A DNA stretch of 64,000 nucleotides from UBA2040 sp963977135 (GTDB lineage: Bacteria; Bacteroidota; Bacteroidia; Flavobacteriales_D; Crocinitomicaceae). The position numbers and the translations under genes were made by a program. How positions within the stretch are numbered: position 1 is the first letter of the stretch; the number at the start of each line of letters is the position of its first letter. The stretch lies in assembly GCA_963977135.1 (NCBI GenBank), contig CAXBNN010000013.1, positions 9,588 through 73,587 on the forward strand, written 5' to 3'. Positions 1 through 8,477 of the stretch are shown in pieces. A model generated the notes under the pieces. That model saw only the letters and a program-made list of their open reading frames with translations, had not been told where the DNA came from and ran no database searches.

Positions 1-731
1 ACTCCTGAAAAATTGAGGTTTGCATCCATAAAAACAGTGGAAAAACTGTAATTATTAAATCCGCTCATGACAATGTAATTATTTTCAGGTGTTACACTTA
101 AAAAAAACGGAAAGCGCTTCCCTGTGAAATTCAAATGATCTACGATTTTGTCTTCTACATCAGTGTAGATAGGAACGCTTCCTGCATTTACAACTTGATC
201 CATCGCACCACTTAATTGAAAAATACCTGTTCTATAAGACGAGCGTTCATAGGTTTGAATGAAAACTGCATTTTCGTTGTCGGCAACATATAAAGGATAC
301 TTAATTTGTTGAAATTGTTGAAATTCAATGGCATTTTGACCATTTTCATCTACTTGCATCACGTAAGAAAATAATCCAACAGCATCCATACAAACAAAAT
401 ACAAGTTGCCATTTCGTTCAACCAAATTTGGCACTGCATTGATGTATTTGGATGGTAAATCATATTCCCAAAGCAAATCACCTACTTTGTCGGTTTTCAG
501 TAAATGAATGTTCCAGCCATTGTAAGCACTTAAAACCAAGTAACCTTCGTCACTCGCTCGCTGCATGCTCAACGGGAAATAATTTCTACTTCCATCTTGG
601 TCATTGTAGACTTTAATAAAGGATTCTTCAGGTTTAAATTCGTCCTTTTTACACCCAGAGATTACTAAACCCAACGTGAGAATAATCACTAGAGTAAAGG
701 CAAGTTTATATGAAATCGTTCTTTTTATCAT
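1..731 (-). CDS. Lipoprotein, beta-propeller-like (3' end outside window)
   Basis: This leftward gene is open from its ATG (729-731) to the window edge, 243 codons, so its C-terminus is missing. Residues 1-27 form a lipoprotein signal with lipobox ISGC (Cys27) followed by Lys-Lys-Asp. The rest is rich in short strands with patterns such as GWNIHLLKTDKVGDLLWEYD, typical of PQQ/WD-like beta-propeller blades, but no specific family is recognised. Its ATG overlaps the stop of the upstream barrel gene by 4 bp (ATGA), which implies translational coupling and places it as the last visible member of the DUF1800-DUF1501-barrel operon. Likely an envelope lipoprotein working with the neighbouring barrel (inference). 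Confidence 0.8.
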   Translation of the reverse strand, partial: MIKRTISYKLAFTLVIILTLGLVISGCKKDEFKPEESFIKVYNDQDGSRNYFPLSMQRASDEGYLVLSAYNGWNIHLLKTDKVGDLLWEYDLPSKYINAVPNLVERNGNLYFVCMDAVGLFSYVMQVDENGQNAIEFQQFQQIKYPLYVADNENAVFIQTYERSSYRTGIFQLSGAMDQVVNAGSVPIYTDVEDKIVDHLNFTGKRFPFFLSVTPENNYIVMSGFNNYSFSTVFMDANLNFSG

Positions 732-1588
732 CTTCGATTATAATATCTTCTTTTTCTAAGAATATTCGCTGAAACCGTATTGCTTATAGCTAAAGAAACG
801 GACAATTGAACATTCAAATCACTCAATTTCATTTGATCTAAAACATCAAGATATTGCAATGAAAAACCGTTTATATCGCTATATCTGACTTCGTCATTCA
901 TGATTTTATAGAATCCATATCTGAAATTACTCTCCAAACCGATGGTAATGAATTTGGTGTTATAACTAATGCCGATTCCTCCCATCAAACCCATGTTAAA
1001 CTTCCGAGTGTAATCTGTAATAGAAACTAATGACGATGATGAAAGCTGATTTTCAGTCTCTTCTCCATCAATCGTATTATCGTAATTAATTACTTTTTTT
1101 GCTTGGTGCCTGAAATCCATAAAAATGCCACCTTGTACAAATGGTTTTAATTGACCTTTTGTCATTTCCCATCTCGCCATTATTGGTAAGGTGAAATAAG
1201 AAATTTTTTGAAGATGGTGCATTTCTCGAGTAAAATTTTGATTATTCACGGTGTCAGCCCAAGAGTAATTCGTGAAATAATTGAATCCCGAGGTTTGATA
1301 ACCAAATCCCGTTTGAAGAGAAATGGTGTTCGAAAAGTTATAACTGTAACGAATGCCAAATTGAACACCTCTATTCTTGCCGAATTTGTCATAATCTTTA
1401 TCAGTATTTACTTCCGGTGAAGTCAATACAGAATATCGATCGGTAATTTTCAGTAGTGAAAAATTGATTCCGCCTACCAATCCAAAATACGATTTCCCCT
1501 CTTTGTGAACGGTATAATTTTGTCCAAAGGAATACTGTGAAAGCAAGCTAAAAAGTAAAATGTAAGATAGTTTTTTGTTCAACCTCAT
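728..1588 (-). CDS. Outer-membrane beta-barrel protein (PorT/OMP_b-brl type)
   Basis: 286 aa with a Sec signal peptide (about residues 1-22, ending SFG-Q). The mature part is a run of alternating amphipathic strands rich in Gly and aromatic residues (for example GIRYSYNFSNTISLQTGFGY, and KPFVQGGIFMDF), as in the small Bacteroidota outer-membrane barrel families. Start and stop overlap both neighbours by 4 bp (1585-1588 with the DUF1501 gene, 728-731 with the lipoprotein gene), so all are probably translated from one message. Specific cargo or partner is unknown; the neighbouring T9SS substrate suggests a role at the cell surface (inference). Confidence 0.8.
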   Translation of the reverse strand: MRLNKKLSYILLFSLLSQYSFGQNYTVHKEGKSYFGLVGGINFSLLKITDRYSVLTSPEVNTDKDYDKFGKNRGVQFGIRYSYNFSNTISLQTGFGYQTSGFNYFTNYSWADTVNNQNFTREMHHLQKISYFTLPIMARWEMTKGQLKPFVQGGIFMDFRHQAKKVINYDNTIDGEETENQLSSSSLVSITDYTRKFNMGLMGGIGISYNTKFITIGLESNFRYGFYKIMNDEVRYSDINGFSLQYLDVLDQMKLSDLNVQLSVSLAISNTVSANILRKRRYYNRR

Positions 1589-3228
1589 TTTTGTAAGATT
1601 ACTTTTTTCGTTATCGAAACATTATTTGTTTTTAAAGTAAAAATATACGTTCCACTTTGAAATTTTGAAAGATCAAAATCAACACTATGTTTTCCTTCAT
1701 TTGTATTCGCATCAACTATTGTTGCTATAGATCGCCCAGTTAAATCCATTACTTGTATTTCAACGTGTCCAGCTTTGGCTAAATAATATTCAACAGTTGT
1801 TGAGGAAGAACTAGGATTTGGAAAACAATTCATCCATAAATTTTCCTTGAATATTTCCGTTGTGCTTAACTCTTTACATTGAATATAATCTACTCGGTTA
1901 TCAATATAATCTTGAAAACGAACCTGATCAATGGCAGCATTTGATGCTTGAAACCAATCCTTTATCACCGAACTGAATACTTGTCGATAATCGTGTTGCA
2001 TTGGTATATTACCACTTAGTAAATTTGATAAATCAGGATTTTCGCCATAAACGCCAGGATTTAAGCATGTTCCAAAAACCAACATAGGCGCGGCATTTCC
2101 ATGATCCGTTCCGTAACTTGCATTGGAAGCAGCTCGTCTACCAAACTCTGAATAAGTCATTGTCAATACTCGTTCAGCTAAGCCTTGATTTTGTAAATCG
2201 TCATAAAATGCTTTGACAGCAGAAGAAATGTGATACATTAATGCGGCGTGTTTTCCCATAGTAGTACTATTTGTTTCTACTTGGTTGGCATGCGTATCAA
2301 AACCACCGATTCTGCATAAAAAGACTTTTGTTCCAATTCCACCACTTAGCAAACGCGAAATGATTTTCAGTTGAGGAGCCAGAGGATTATGAAGTGATCC
2401 AGAAGGGGCAATGTAAGGATATAAGTCTGGATACACTGTTGAAGAATTTGAACCAGCGTTGTAAACATTTTTCAGGCGTTCTGCATAATTATTGGCCTGT
2501 AATTCCATTTGCATAATGTATTCAATTTCATTCCCGGCATGCGTATCTGGAAAAATCGTTGGTGGATCAACACCTACACTATTTATTAGATCGTAAAAAG
2601 CAACAGGATCTTGAATGGACAGTCCAGCCGGTATTCCTTGGTCACGATGAAAAGCCAAAGAAACGCCAGTACCTATTTCTATTGCCAAAGGATCGGGATT
2701 GGTCGTATTCGGATAGTTCGTAGGATATCCTGGGTAATAATGTTCCAAATATCTTCCCATCCAACCTGAACCTTCATATTGATCATAATCCACGCCCATT
2801 TGCCAAATGTCGCGACTTCGAAAATGTGATCCATTATTGTTTTCGTAGGAAACATTTTGAATAACGGCCATATGACCATTGTCGTACATAGCTTTTGAAC
2901 CAGTCATATCAGGATGCAATCCAACCTTTCTGTTGTCTGGAAGCGATAAGTCTAATGGTAAGTATTGTCTAGGACCAGTTTGTGGAATGGCAATATTCGG
3001 CCTTAAATTGTAATAATTTCCGTATTGATCAATCGGAATAACCATGTTTAAACCATCGTTTCCTCCGTGTAATTCTATCAAAATTAAAACGCGGTTGTTC
3101 AAGCTTTTCGCGGCTATTTCTTTTAAAAAGCCATCGCCTTGAGCTGCGTGAAGTGGAACCCCATTTAATTTTAAGAACATGCCAGTACCCATTAGTGCAG
3201 ACAATCGTGCAAAGTCTCTTCTATCCAT
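1585..3228 (-). CDS. DUF1501 protein with Tat signal and T9SS sorting tail
   Basis: 547 aa. The N-terminus MDRRDFARLSALMGTG fits a twin-arginine signal (RR-x-F). DUF1501 hallmarks follow: LIELHGGNDGLNMVIP near residues 50-65 and TYSEFGRRAASN...GTDHGNAAPML near 360-395. This family has an alkaline-phosphatase/sulfatase-like fold, and its reaction is not established. The last ~85 residues (from NCFPNPSSSS, through VMDLTGRSI, to ITKKVILQK) are a T9SS type A C-terminal sorting domain, so the mature protein should reach the surface. It follows the DUF1800 gene by 10 bp; DUF1800/DUF1501 pairs are common across phyla. Having both a Tat and a T9SS signal is unusual (see findings). Confidence 0.9.
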   Translation of the reverse strand: MDRRDFARLSALMGTGMFLKLNGVPLHAAQGDGFLKEIAAKSLNNRVLILIELHGGNDGLNMVIPIDQYGNYYNLRPNIAIPQTGPRQYLPLDLSLPDNRKVGLHPDMTGSKAMYDNGHMAVIQNVSYENNNGSHFRSRDIWQMGVDYDQYEGSGWMGRYLEHYYPGYPTNYPNTTNPDPLAIEIGTGVSLAFHRDQGIPAGLSIQDPVAFYDLINSVGVDPPTIFPDTHAGNEIEYIMQMELQANNYAERLKNVYNAGSNSSTVYPDLYPYIAPSGSLHNPLAPQLKIISRLLSGGIGTKVFLCRIGGFDTHANQVETNSTTMGKHAALMYHISSAVKAFYDDLQNQGLAERVLTMTYSEFGRRAASNASYGTDHGNAAPMLVFGTCLNPGVYGENPDLSNLLSGNIPMQHDYRQVFSSVIKDWFQASNAAIDQVRFQDYIDNRVDYIQCKELSTTEIFKENLWMNCFPNPSSSSTTVEYYLAKAGHVEIQVMDLTGRSIATIVDANTNEGKHSVDFDLSKFQSGTYIFTLKTNNVSITKKVILQK

Positions 3229-3238
3229 AATTTCTAGA

Positions 3239-4885
3239 TTAATAGATTTGATATTCTGGTGATTGCATTAACGCTAATGCTAACTTCTCTAATTGAATAC
3301 GAACATTGGTGTCGTTATTCGTATTAATATAATTATTCCATTCTGTCGACCAATTTGCGGCAGACAGTTGATCGAGCAATACATTATCTTTAAAGTAATC
3401 GAAACGGGCTGTTGTTAGAGTAATTGGAATCATCCAAGAAGTTAATTCTTGCATCAAGATTGTTGCGTTTGCCGCATTCGAACAATTGTCTTTTACAAAC
3501 TGCACGAAATCTAGTTTCAATAAAACCGTACCTGTACCATTAGTAAAGCCATCAATCAGATATTCGATAAACTTATATCGATTCGCTAGGTAATTTGATG
3601 ATATCCAGTAACGCTGAAAGTCGGGAACTTGAAAGTAAGCATCATAACCCGCGACATCGTAAGGCTCAAAAAAGTGCAAGCCTTGTGCTTCTAGTTGCTG
3701 TAATAGTTTACTATATAAGGTATAGTGATTTTCTAAAGCTGTATTTTTATCTGGAACTGCCATTTCAAACAATCGAAGTGTACCGACAATTAAATCAATA
3801 GGTGATTTAATAATGGCTCCGATATTATTGTCATTTGTTGGTGCAGAATCTAAATCATAAAAATGCTCACTAGCTAATAACACTTCCAAAACAGAGGTAA
3901 TTTCAAAATTGTTTTGCTCCAAAATTGAGGCTAGGGGAGCTATGATGTCTGTTTCAATTTCTGCGGTAATATCGTAATAGACAAATTCACGGTAAATTCT
4001 ACGGCAAATGTTTTTCGCTGTATGAGGTGAATTAAAAATCATATCTATTACATCATCCAATTCATCATATACTGACTGAATAGTTGTATTTCCACCAGAA
4101 GCATTTGCCGTTTGAATAAGTGTATTGTTGAAAGCGGCTGTAAATTGCTTGTTGGTTACATCGTGTTGAGACGAATTCGTTAAGCTTCCTTTTACCTTGC
4201 CCGTTGGTATGTTGGTAATTGGGTCAATTGTTTGATAAGTCGTATCAATTCCCCAGCCGGTTAGTGCTTTCGTTAAAGCTTTGACATCCGTTTCGGTAAA
4301 ATTTGTATAATCTTCTGGACCAATTTGTGGGCCTTTCCCGACTGTAAACAGTTCTAAAAATTCACGTCCGAAGTTTTCTTGTGGAACACCTTTAACGTTT
4401 AGATTCCCATCTAAGTGAACCAGCATAGAATTGTCAATGCAAATTGCTTTTGCTAAATCTTTGTAATTGCCTATTGCATAAAAACGCAATAGGCGCAAAT
4501 AGTCTAAGGAAAACTGAGGTCTACTTTCTGCTCGAGAAATAATAAGTGGAAAATGGGTATGATAAAACCAAACCATTCTTTCCGTCAAGTTTGCTCCAGA
4601 AGCACGAATGTTGTCTATCCACCATCCACTGGTAAATTCACTTATCGTATCTGTATTACGATTTGGATCTATAGAATTTGGATAAACCCAGTCCGTTCCG
4701 TTTAAATAATCAATTGGTAAATTGGGTGCAATTTGGGGCTGAATTAACTGTTGAAAAGCAGCTGCTGCCGTCAAAGTTGAAAAAATTTGGATATCTTGGA
4801 TTTTAGGGCCAAATGTTGCTCGCCGAAGAAGATGAGCTGCATTTTGGACTCCAAGTATCCCGGAAATAGGATTGAGAGATGCCAT
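3239..4885 (-). CDS. DUF1800 family protein
   Basis: 548 aa, first gene of the leftward operon. Family marks are HLLRRATFGP at residues 18-27, and NFGREFLELFTVGKG followed by ETDVKALTKALTGWGI in the middle (compare the usual NFARELLELFTLG). No obvious signal peptide is seen at the N-terminus (MASLNPISGILGVQ). The function is unknown; the family is nearly always encoded with a DUF1501 protein, as here. A good Bacteroidota promoter (TTTG at 4934-4931, 20-nt spacer, TATATTTG at 4910-4903) lies just upstream. Start ATG at 4885 fits both the promoter and the conserved N-terminal motif. Confidence 0.88.
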   Translation of the reverse strand: MASLNPISGILGVQNAAHLLRRATFGPKIQDIQIFSTLTAAAAFQQLIQPQIAPNLPIDYLNGTDWVYPNSIDPNRNTDTISEFTSGWWIDNIRASGANLTERMVWFYHTHFPLIISRAESRPQFSLDYLRLLRFYAIGNYKDLAKAICIDNSMLVHLDGNLNVKGVPQENFGREFLELFTVGKGPQIGPEDYTNFTETDVKALTKALTGWGIDTTYQTIDPITNIPTGKVKGSLTNSSQHDVTNKQFTAAFNNTLIQTANASGGNTTIQSVYDELDDVIDMIFNSPHTAKNICRRIYREFVYYDITAEIETDIIAPLASILEQNNFEITSVLEVLLASEHFYDLDSAPTNDNNIGAIIKSPIDLIVGTLRLFEMAVPDKNTALENHYTLYSKLLQQLEAQGLHFFEPYDVAGYDAYFQVPDFQRYWISSNYLANRYKFIEYLIDGFTNGTGTVLLKLDFVQFVKDNCSNAANATILMQELTSWMIPITLTTARFDYFKDNVLLDQLSAANWSTEWNNYINTNNDTNVRIQLEKLALALMQSPEYQIY

Positions 4886-4902
4886 TACAATGTTGTTTAA
4901 AT

Positions 4903-4934
4903 CAAATATATAGCTTTTATATTAAGACATCAAA
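4903..4934 (-). promoter_or_regulatory. Promoter of the DUF1800-DUF1501 operon
   Basis: On the minus strand TTTG (4934-4931) is followed after 20 nt by TATATTTG (4910-4903), an excellent match to the Bacteroidota TTTG-N19-21-TAnnTTTG promoter. The ATG follows 17 nt after the -7 box. A second -7 candidate, TATATTTG at 4938-4931, overlaps the first -33 element and has its own TTG at 4958-4956. Confidence 0.65.
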
Positions 4935-5025
4935 TATAATTTTGGGTTGCCTTGTCAATAATAGTTTAATTCAATATTGAGAATCCCTATATGGAATATT
5001 TCCTTAGTATATTCAATATAAAGAA

Positions 5026-5391
5026 TTATCTCAAGCCCATCAACCGAACTTTCAGCTTCTCTAATCGGGCGATTAGTTCTGCGTGGTCGTGGGTAGAATT
5101 GGTGGTTGTTTTCTCGGCGTTATGCGAAACAGGATCAGCGCCTGCTTTCAAAGCTAATTTTGCTCCTTCAAGCGTATAGCCCTGCTCTTTAACCAAAATG
5201 TAAATCTTGTTAAAGTTTAGTATATCTTTCGGGGTGAAAAGGCGGTTGCCTTTCTTGTTTTTTTTGGGCTTAATCAATGTGAATTCTTTCTCCCAAAACC
5301 GTATTAGCGACGTGTTTACGTCAAACATATCAGCTACTTCGCCAATGCTGTAGTAGAGTTTTGTTAGTTGAATGTCAGTTATTTTACTCAA
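5026..5391 (-). CDS. MerR family transcriptional regulator
   Basis: 121 aa. A MerR winged-helix DNA-binding domain spans residues 14-80: YYSIGEVADMFDVNTSLIRFWEKEF, the Lys-rich wing KPKKNKKGNRLFTPKDI, then GYTLEGAKLAL. The short C-terminal helix (HAELIARLEKLKVRLMGLR) would dimerise; there is no effector-binding domain, so this is the short MerR form common in Bacteroidota. The start is TTG at 5391: no in-frame ATG exists upstream of the HTH, and the TTG leaves 13 residues before YYSIGE, as in homologues. It is divergent from the NlpC/P60 gene, whose promoter lies in the 48-bp gap, so it may control that gene (inference). Confidence 0.88.
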   Translation of the reverse strand: MSKITDIQLTKLYYSIGEVADMFDVNTSLIRFWEKEFTLIKPKKNKKGNRLFTPKDILNFNKIYILVKEQGYTLEGAKLALKAGADPVSHNAEKTTTNSTHDHAELIARLEKLKVRLMGLR

Positions 5392-5402
5392 TTGTATTAA
5401 AC

Positions 5403-5431
5403 TTTGAGTTTCGAAAATAGTTATAATTTTG
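5403..5431 (+). promoter_or_regulatory. Promoter of the NlpC/P60 gene
   Basis: TTTG at 5403-5406, 17-nt spacer, and TAATTTTG at 5424-5431. Only 8 nt separate the box from the ATG at 5440, so the message should be almost leaderless. This also argues against the in-frame TTG at 5404, which would lie inside the promoter. Confidence 0.65.
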
Positions 5432-5439
5432 CACTCTTC

Positions 5440-6126
5440 ATGAAAGTTAGGGTCGGTTTTCTTGTTTTTTTATCCATGCTGGTTTGTTCATTTACAAGTG
5501 TTCAAGCGCAAAATGATACGATAAAAAAAAAGCAGACGGTAATTTTACCGATCTCTCCGGCTGCCATAAAAAAGGAGAAGCAAAGAATTGCCGATTCCAT
5601 TGCCGTTGCTAAGCAAACGCCAAAAGTAAACGTAGAGAAAGTATTATTTCTATCGGCAGCAGAAACCGATTCGCTAAAGAGAGTAGAAGATTCTTTGGCT
5701 TTGGCGGAAAAACGAAAAGCTAGTCCTGAAGTTGATAATCTGATAAAATTTGCAAAAACCTTTTTAGGCGTTCCCTATCGTTGGGGTGGAACTACTCCAT
5801 CTGGATTCGATTGTTCTGGTTTCATATACTATATAATGGGAAACTTCGGTTTCAGTACTACGCGAACTAGTTACGGTTTAGCTGACATGGGCAGAATCGT
5901 AAAATTATCCGATGCTCGTCCTGGTGATTTAATATTCTTTAAAGGTAGAAACGTGAATAGCACTCAAGTTGGACATGTTGGAATAGTTTCTGAAGTAAGC
6001 GATGAAGGCATCTTTGTTCTTCACGCATCATCAAGCAGGGGAGTCGTACTTGAAAATTTTAGCACAAGCCGTTATTTAATTCCACGCTACTTAAAGGTGA
6101 AGCGATTGGATTACGGTGTTGAATAA
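5440..6126 (+). CDS. NlpC/P60 (C40) cell-wall peptidase, exported
   Basis: 228 aa from the ATG at 5440. A signal peptide (about 1-24, VQA-Q) leads into a charged linker (residues 25-100), then an NlpC/P60 domain. The catalytic Cys is in FDCSGF (Cys125), the His in VGHVGI (His179), and the third polar residue in LHAS (His195). The family cleaves the D-Glu-diamino-acid bond of peptidoglycan stem peptides in the periplasm. It is monocistronic with its own promoter and is divergent from the MerR gene. The domain is complete and of normal size (about 120 residues). Confidence 0.92.
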   Translation: MKVRVGFLVFLSMLVCSFTSVQAQNDTIKKKQTVILPISPAAIKKEKQRIADSIAVAKQTPKVNVEKVLFLSAAETDSLKRVEDSLALAEKRKASPEVDNLIKFAKTFLGVPYRWGGTTPSGFDCSGFIYYIMGNFGFSTTRTSYGLADMGRIVKLSDARPGDLIFFKGRNVNSTQVGHVGIVSEVSDEGIFVLHASSSRGVVLENFSTSRYLIPRYLKVKRLDYGVE

Positions 6127-6137
6127 GCTGTCGGCAT

Positions 6138-6183
6138 TTGGCTTTTGGCGAGGCACTGCCAACAGACAAAGGCCAAAAGCCAA
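6138..6183. repeat. Intergenic inverted repeat (TTGGCTTTTGGC)
   Basis: TTGGCTTTTGGC (6138-6149) is the exact reverse complement of GCCAAAAGCCAA (6172-6183), giving a 12-bp stem with a 22-nt loop just after the NlpC/P60 stop codon. GCTGT before the left arm and ACAGC after the right arm extend the symmetry imperfectly. It may act as a hairpin 3' end; no U-tract follows. Confidence 0.6.
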
Positions 6184-6345
6184 CAGCAAAAAAAACCTGA
6201 TAATAAACACTTTAAAATTTTATCAGAGACTTTCGAGGATAGGAAGTTTAATTTCCAAGAGATCTTTCGGTGCAATCCTTACGAATGAGTTCCGTTTAAT
6301 TTTTAAATAAATTGCTACCTTTAATCGTTTATCAACCTATCTCAA

Positions 6346-6861
6346 ATGATAATGAAATATTCATTCGTCGTTATTGCTTCGGCACTTCTTTTACTTTCAT
6401 GCGAATATGAAAATGAGCATACTGAGATAAAGGATGTTAATTGGCAAAACAGAGCTGTTAACACAGTTATTCGTGATTCTTTAGAGGAAGGCGCCACATT
6501 TTTGTCTGTGTACTCGCAAATTTACAGTCAAAACGAACATAGGAAACATGATTTAACTGCAACGATAAGTATGCGCAATACGAGTTCAAGGGATACAATT
6601 TATTTTGATCATGCCGAGTATTTTGATACGCATGGCAAATCAATACGTTCTTATTTTGAAAAAACGATTTATGTTGCGCCTTTGGAAACTGTTGAAATAG
6701 TAATCAATGAATCCGACCCAGCAGGTGGCACTGGCGGAAATTTTATTTTTGATTGGAAGAAAAAACCAGAAACTAGCGAACCTATATTCGATTGTGTAAT
6801 GATTTCAACTTCAGGACAGCAAGGATTATCTTTTACCACCGAAGGAAAAAGGATAAAGTAA
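6346..6861 (+). CDS. Lipoprotein of unknown function
   Basis: 171 aa. Residues 1-19 are a lipoprotein signal with lipobox LLSC (Cys19), followed by the acidic EYENEHTE. ATGs at 6346 and 6352 are both possible; the first is used here. The remainder is a single small domain rich in beta strands (TATISMRNTSSRDTIYFDHA; then PLETVEIVINESDPAGGTGG). This resembles a DUF3124-like fold with a proline/glycine loop, but I cannot assign it with confidence. Its stop codon TAA (6859-6861) overlaps a TAATTTTG box. No operon partner is obvious. Confidence 0.75.
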   Translation: MIMKYSFVVIASALLLLSCEYENEHTEIKDVNWQNRAVNTVIRDSLEEGATFLSVYSQIYSQNEHRKHDLTATISMRNTSSRDTIYFDHAEYFDTHGKSIRSYFEKTIYVAPLETVEIVINESDPAGGTGGNFIFDWKKKPETSEPIFDCVMISTSGQQGLSFTTEGKRIK

Positions 6862-6878
6862 TTTTGCAGAGGTTTTCT

Positions 6879-6886
6879 TAGATTTG
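6879..6886 (+). promoter_or_regulatory. -7 box TAGATTTG before the VOC gene
   Basis: TAGATTTG lies 7 nt upstream of the ATG at 6894. A second match, TAATTTTG at 6859-6866, begins on the stop codon of the preceding gene. No clear -33 element is seen for either. Confidence 0.45.
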
Positions 6887-6893
6887 GTAAACG

Positions 6894-7565
6894 ATGCAAA
6901 TAAAGAAACTCAAATTATTTACGACTAATATAATCGCCCAAAAGGAATTTTATTCTAAAGTTCTAGGTTTTAATATAAGTAGTGAAGACCATTTTTCAGT
7001 TTCTTTTAATGTTGGTCATTCTATTCTAGAATTTCAGTTAAGGGATAATTCAACACAATATCATTTCGCTTTTAACATTCCAAGTAATAAGGAAGAGGAA
7101 GCTTTACTTTGGTTGAAATCAAGAGTGAAAATTCTCAAAGATGGAAATAAGGAAATTCAAGATTTCGATTTTTGGAATGCGAAAGCCATTTATTTCTATG
7201 ATGCAGACAATAACATTGTTGAATTCATTTCGAGAAAAAATTTGAATAATTCGACACATGTCATATTTGATTCAAGCCAAGTTCTTGAAATTTGTGAAAT
7301 TGGTATTCCGACCATTAACATTGAAAAGCTTTATAAGCTAATTCATGAAAAAGCAGGTGTTCCAAAATTCAGTGGTGATATGGAGCGTTTTTGTGCGCAA
7401 GGAGATGAGAATGGATTATTTATCATTATAAACAAAACCATTAAGAAGTGGTTTCCAACAAATGAAGAAGCAATTCCCGCCGATTTTGAAATACTATTTG
7501 AGCAAGAAGGTTCCATTTATAATCTTACATATTCTAAAGAAGAGCTTTCATTAAAGTGTTATTGA
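6894..7565 (+). CDS. VOC (glyoxalase-fold) superfamily protein
   Basis: 223 aa. The first ~115 residues fit a vicinal-oxygen-chelate domain: KKLKLFTTNIIAQKEFYSKVLGFNI at the N-terminus, a central hydrophobic strand, and IYFYDADNNIVEFISR at its end. The second half begins again with CEIGIPTINIEKLYKLIHEKAG, consistent with a divergent second VOC unit. The glyoxalase family covers lyases, dioxygenases and drug-binding proteins; no substrate can be named from sequence. Cytoplasmic; no signal peptide. It has its own promoter and stands alone. Confidence 0.75.
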   Translation: MQIKKLKLFTTNIIAQKEFYSKVLGFNISSEDHFSVSFNVGHSILEFQLRDNSTQYHFAFNIPSNKEEEALLWLKSRVKILKDGNKEIQDFDFWNAKAIYFYDADNNIVEFISRKNLNNSTHVIFDSSQVLEICEIGIPTINIEKLYKLIHEKAGVPKFSGDMERFCAQGDENGLFIIINKTIKKWFPTNEEAIPADFEILFEQEGSIYNLTYSKEELSLKCY

Positions 7566-7603
7566 TAATTAGATTCTAATTATATTGGGTCAATTTTAAA
7601 TCC

Positions 7604-8395
7604 ATGTTTAGCGAAATCAAAGACGTTTCTAAAAAGATACTATTCCGAAGAGAATTCACTTTTCTTTCATTGGCTGGACTTTTTCTAGGTTCATTGACCA
7701 TGCTCAATATTTTGGGCATTTCTCGTTTTATCGATCTGTCACATTGGTTGGGTATTTCAGATGAAAGTCCAATTCGATTTTCATTGGCGGTAGGTGTTTT
7801 GGCTTATCCAATTACCTTTTTATGTACAGATTTTATATCAGAAATTTTTGGCCGACGGAGAGCAAATATGGTTGTTTGGGTAGGATTAGGATTAAATATT
7901 TGGGTGCTATTCATTCTTTGGTTAGGAGGAAGTTTGAATCCACCCGTTGGACTGAATGATTCAGGTTTACTAGAAATTTCCATTGTGGATGGTAAAGCAA
8001 ATGTTCCTTATGGCTATTCATTTTATCAAATGCGCTTTTATACTTTCGGCGCTACTTTCGCTTCTATGATTGCCTACATGGTAGCTCAATTTACGGATGT
8101 TCAAATATTTCACTATTTCAAGAAAAAAACGAATGGTAAAAAACTATGGTTGCGTAACAATGCTTCCACAATGACAAGCCAATTAGTCGATTCAATTGCT
8201 GTAATTCTAATTACCTATTATTATGCGAATGCTTTACCAATGAAGGCAGATGTTGCCGTTGGAACACAATTGTTTTTCTTCATACTGAGCTCCTATTTAT
8301 TCAAAGTATTCTTCGCTTTATTGGATACAATACCTTTTTATTATGGAACTAAAGTTTTAAGGAAGTATCTCCAAGTGGAAGACGAAGTCAAATGA
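7604..8395 (+). CDS. yhhQ: YhhQ/VUT-type queuosine precursor transporter
   Basis: 263 aa, all alpha-helical with about six membrane segments. Family marks include the first segment LGSLTMLNILGISRFIDL, the loop FLCTDFISEIFGRRRANMVVW and the late segment SQLVDSIAVILITYYY. Family members in E. coli import the 7-deazaguanine bases preQ0/preQ1 for queuosine synthesis in tRNA. No que gene lies in this window, so the rest of the pathway cannot be judged here. The start ATG at 7604 is the first available. Single gene, convergent with the MFS gene. Confidence 0.88.
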   Translation: MFSEIKDVSKKILFRREFTFLSLAGLFLGSLTMLNILGISRFIDLSHWLGISDESPIRFSLAVGVLAYPITFLCTDFISEIFGRRRANMVVWVGLGLNIWVLFILWLGGSLNPPVGLNDSGLLEISIVDGKANVPYGYSFYQMRFYTFGATFASMIAYMVAQFTDVQIFHYFKKKTNGKKLWLRNNASTMTSQLVDSIAVILITYYYANALPMKADVAVGTQLFFFILSSYLFKVFFALLDTIPFYYGTKVLRKYLQVEDEVK

Positions 8396-8423
8396 AAATG
8401 ATATTTCTAGAATTAACCGCCGA

Positions 8424-8439
8424 TTGAGCGGAGTCGAAG
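8424..8439 (-). repeat. Copy of the CTTCGACTCCrCTCAg intergenic word
   Basis: TTGAGCGGAGTCGAAG lies in the gap between the convergent yhhQ and MFS genes. Its reverse complement matches 14 of 16 positions of CTTCGACTCCACTCAG found after lon (28091-28106). This is a solitary arm, with no nearby inverted partner. Confidence 0.5.
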
Positions 8440-8477
8440 GCGAAGGGTCAAAACGGCCCATACGGTCCATACTCCAA

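Noticed and set aside
5404..5439. TTG start for the NlpC/P60 gene
   Set aside because: The sequence there contains the promoter itself; the ATG at 5440 gives a normal signal peptide.
6116..6310. 64-aa open frame after the NlpC/P60 gene
   Set aside because: It lies over the TTGGCTTTTGGC inverted repeat and has no recognisable domain; its start overlaps the end of the real gene.
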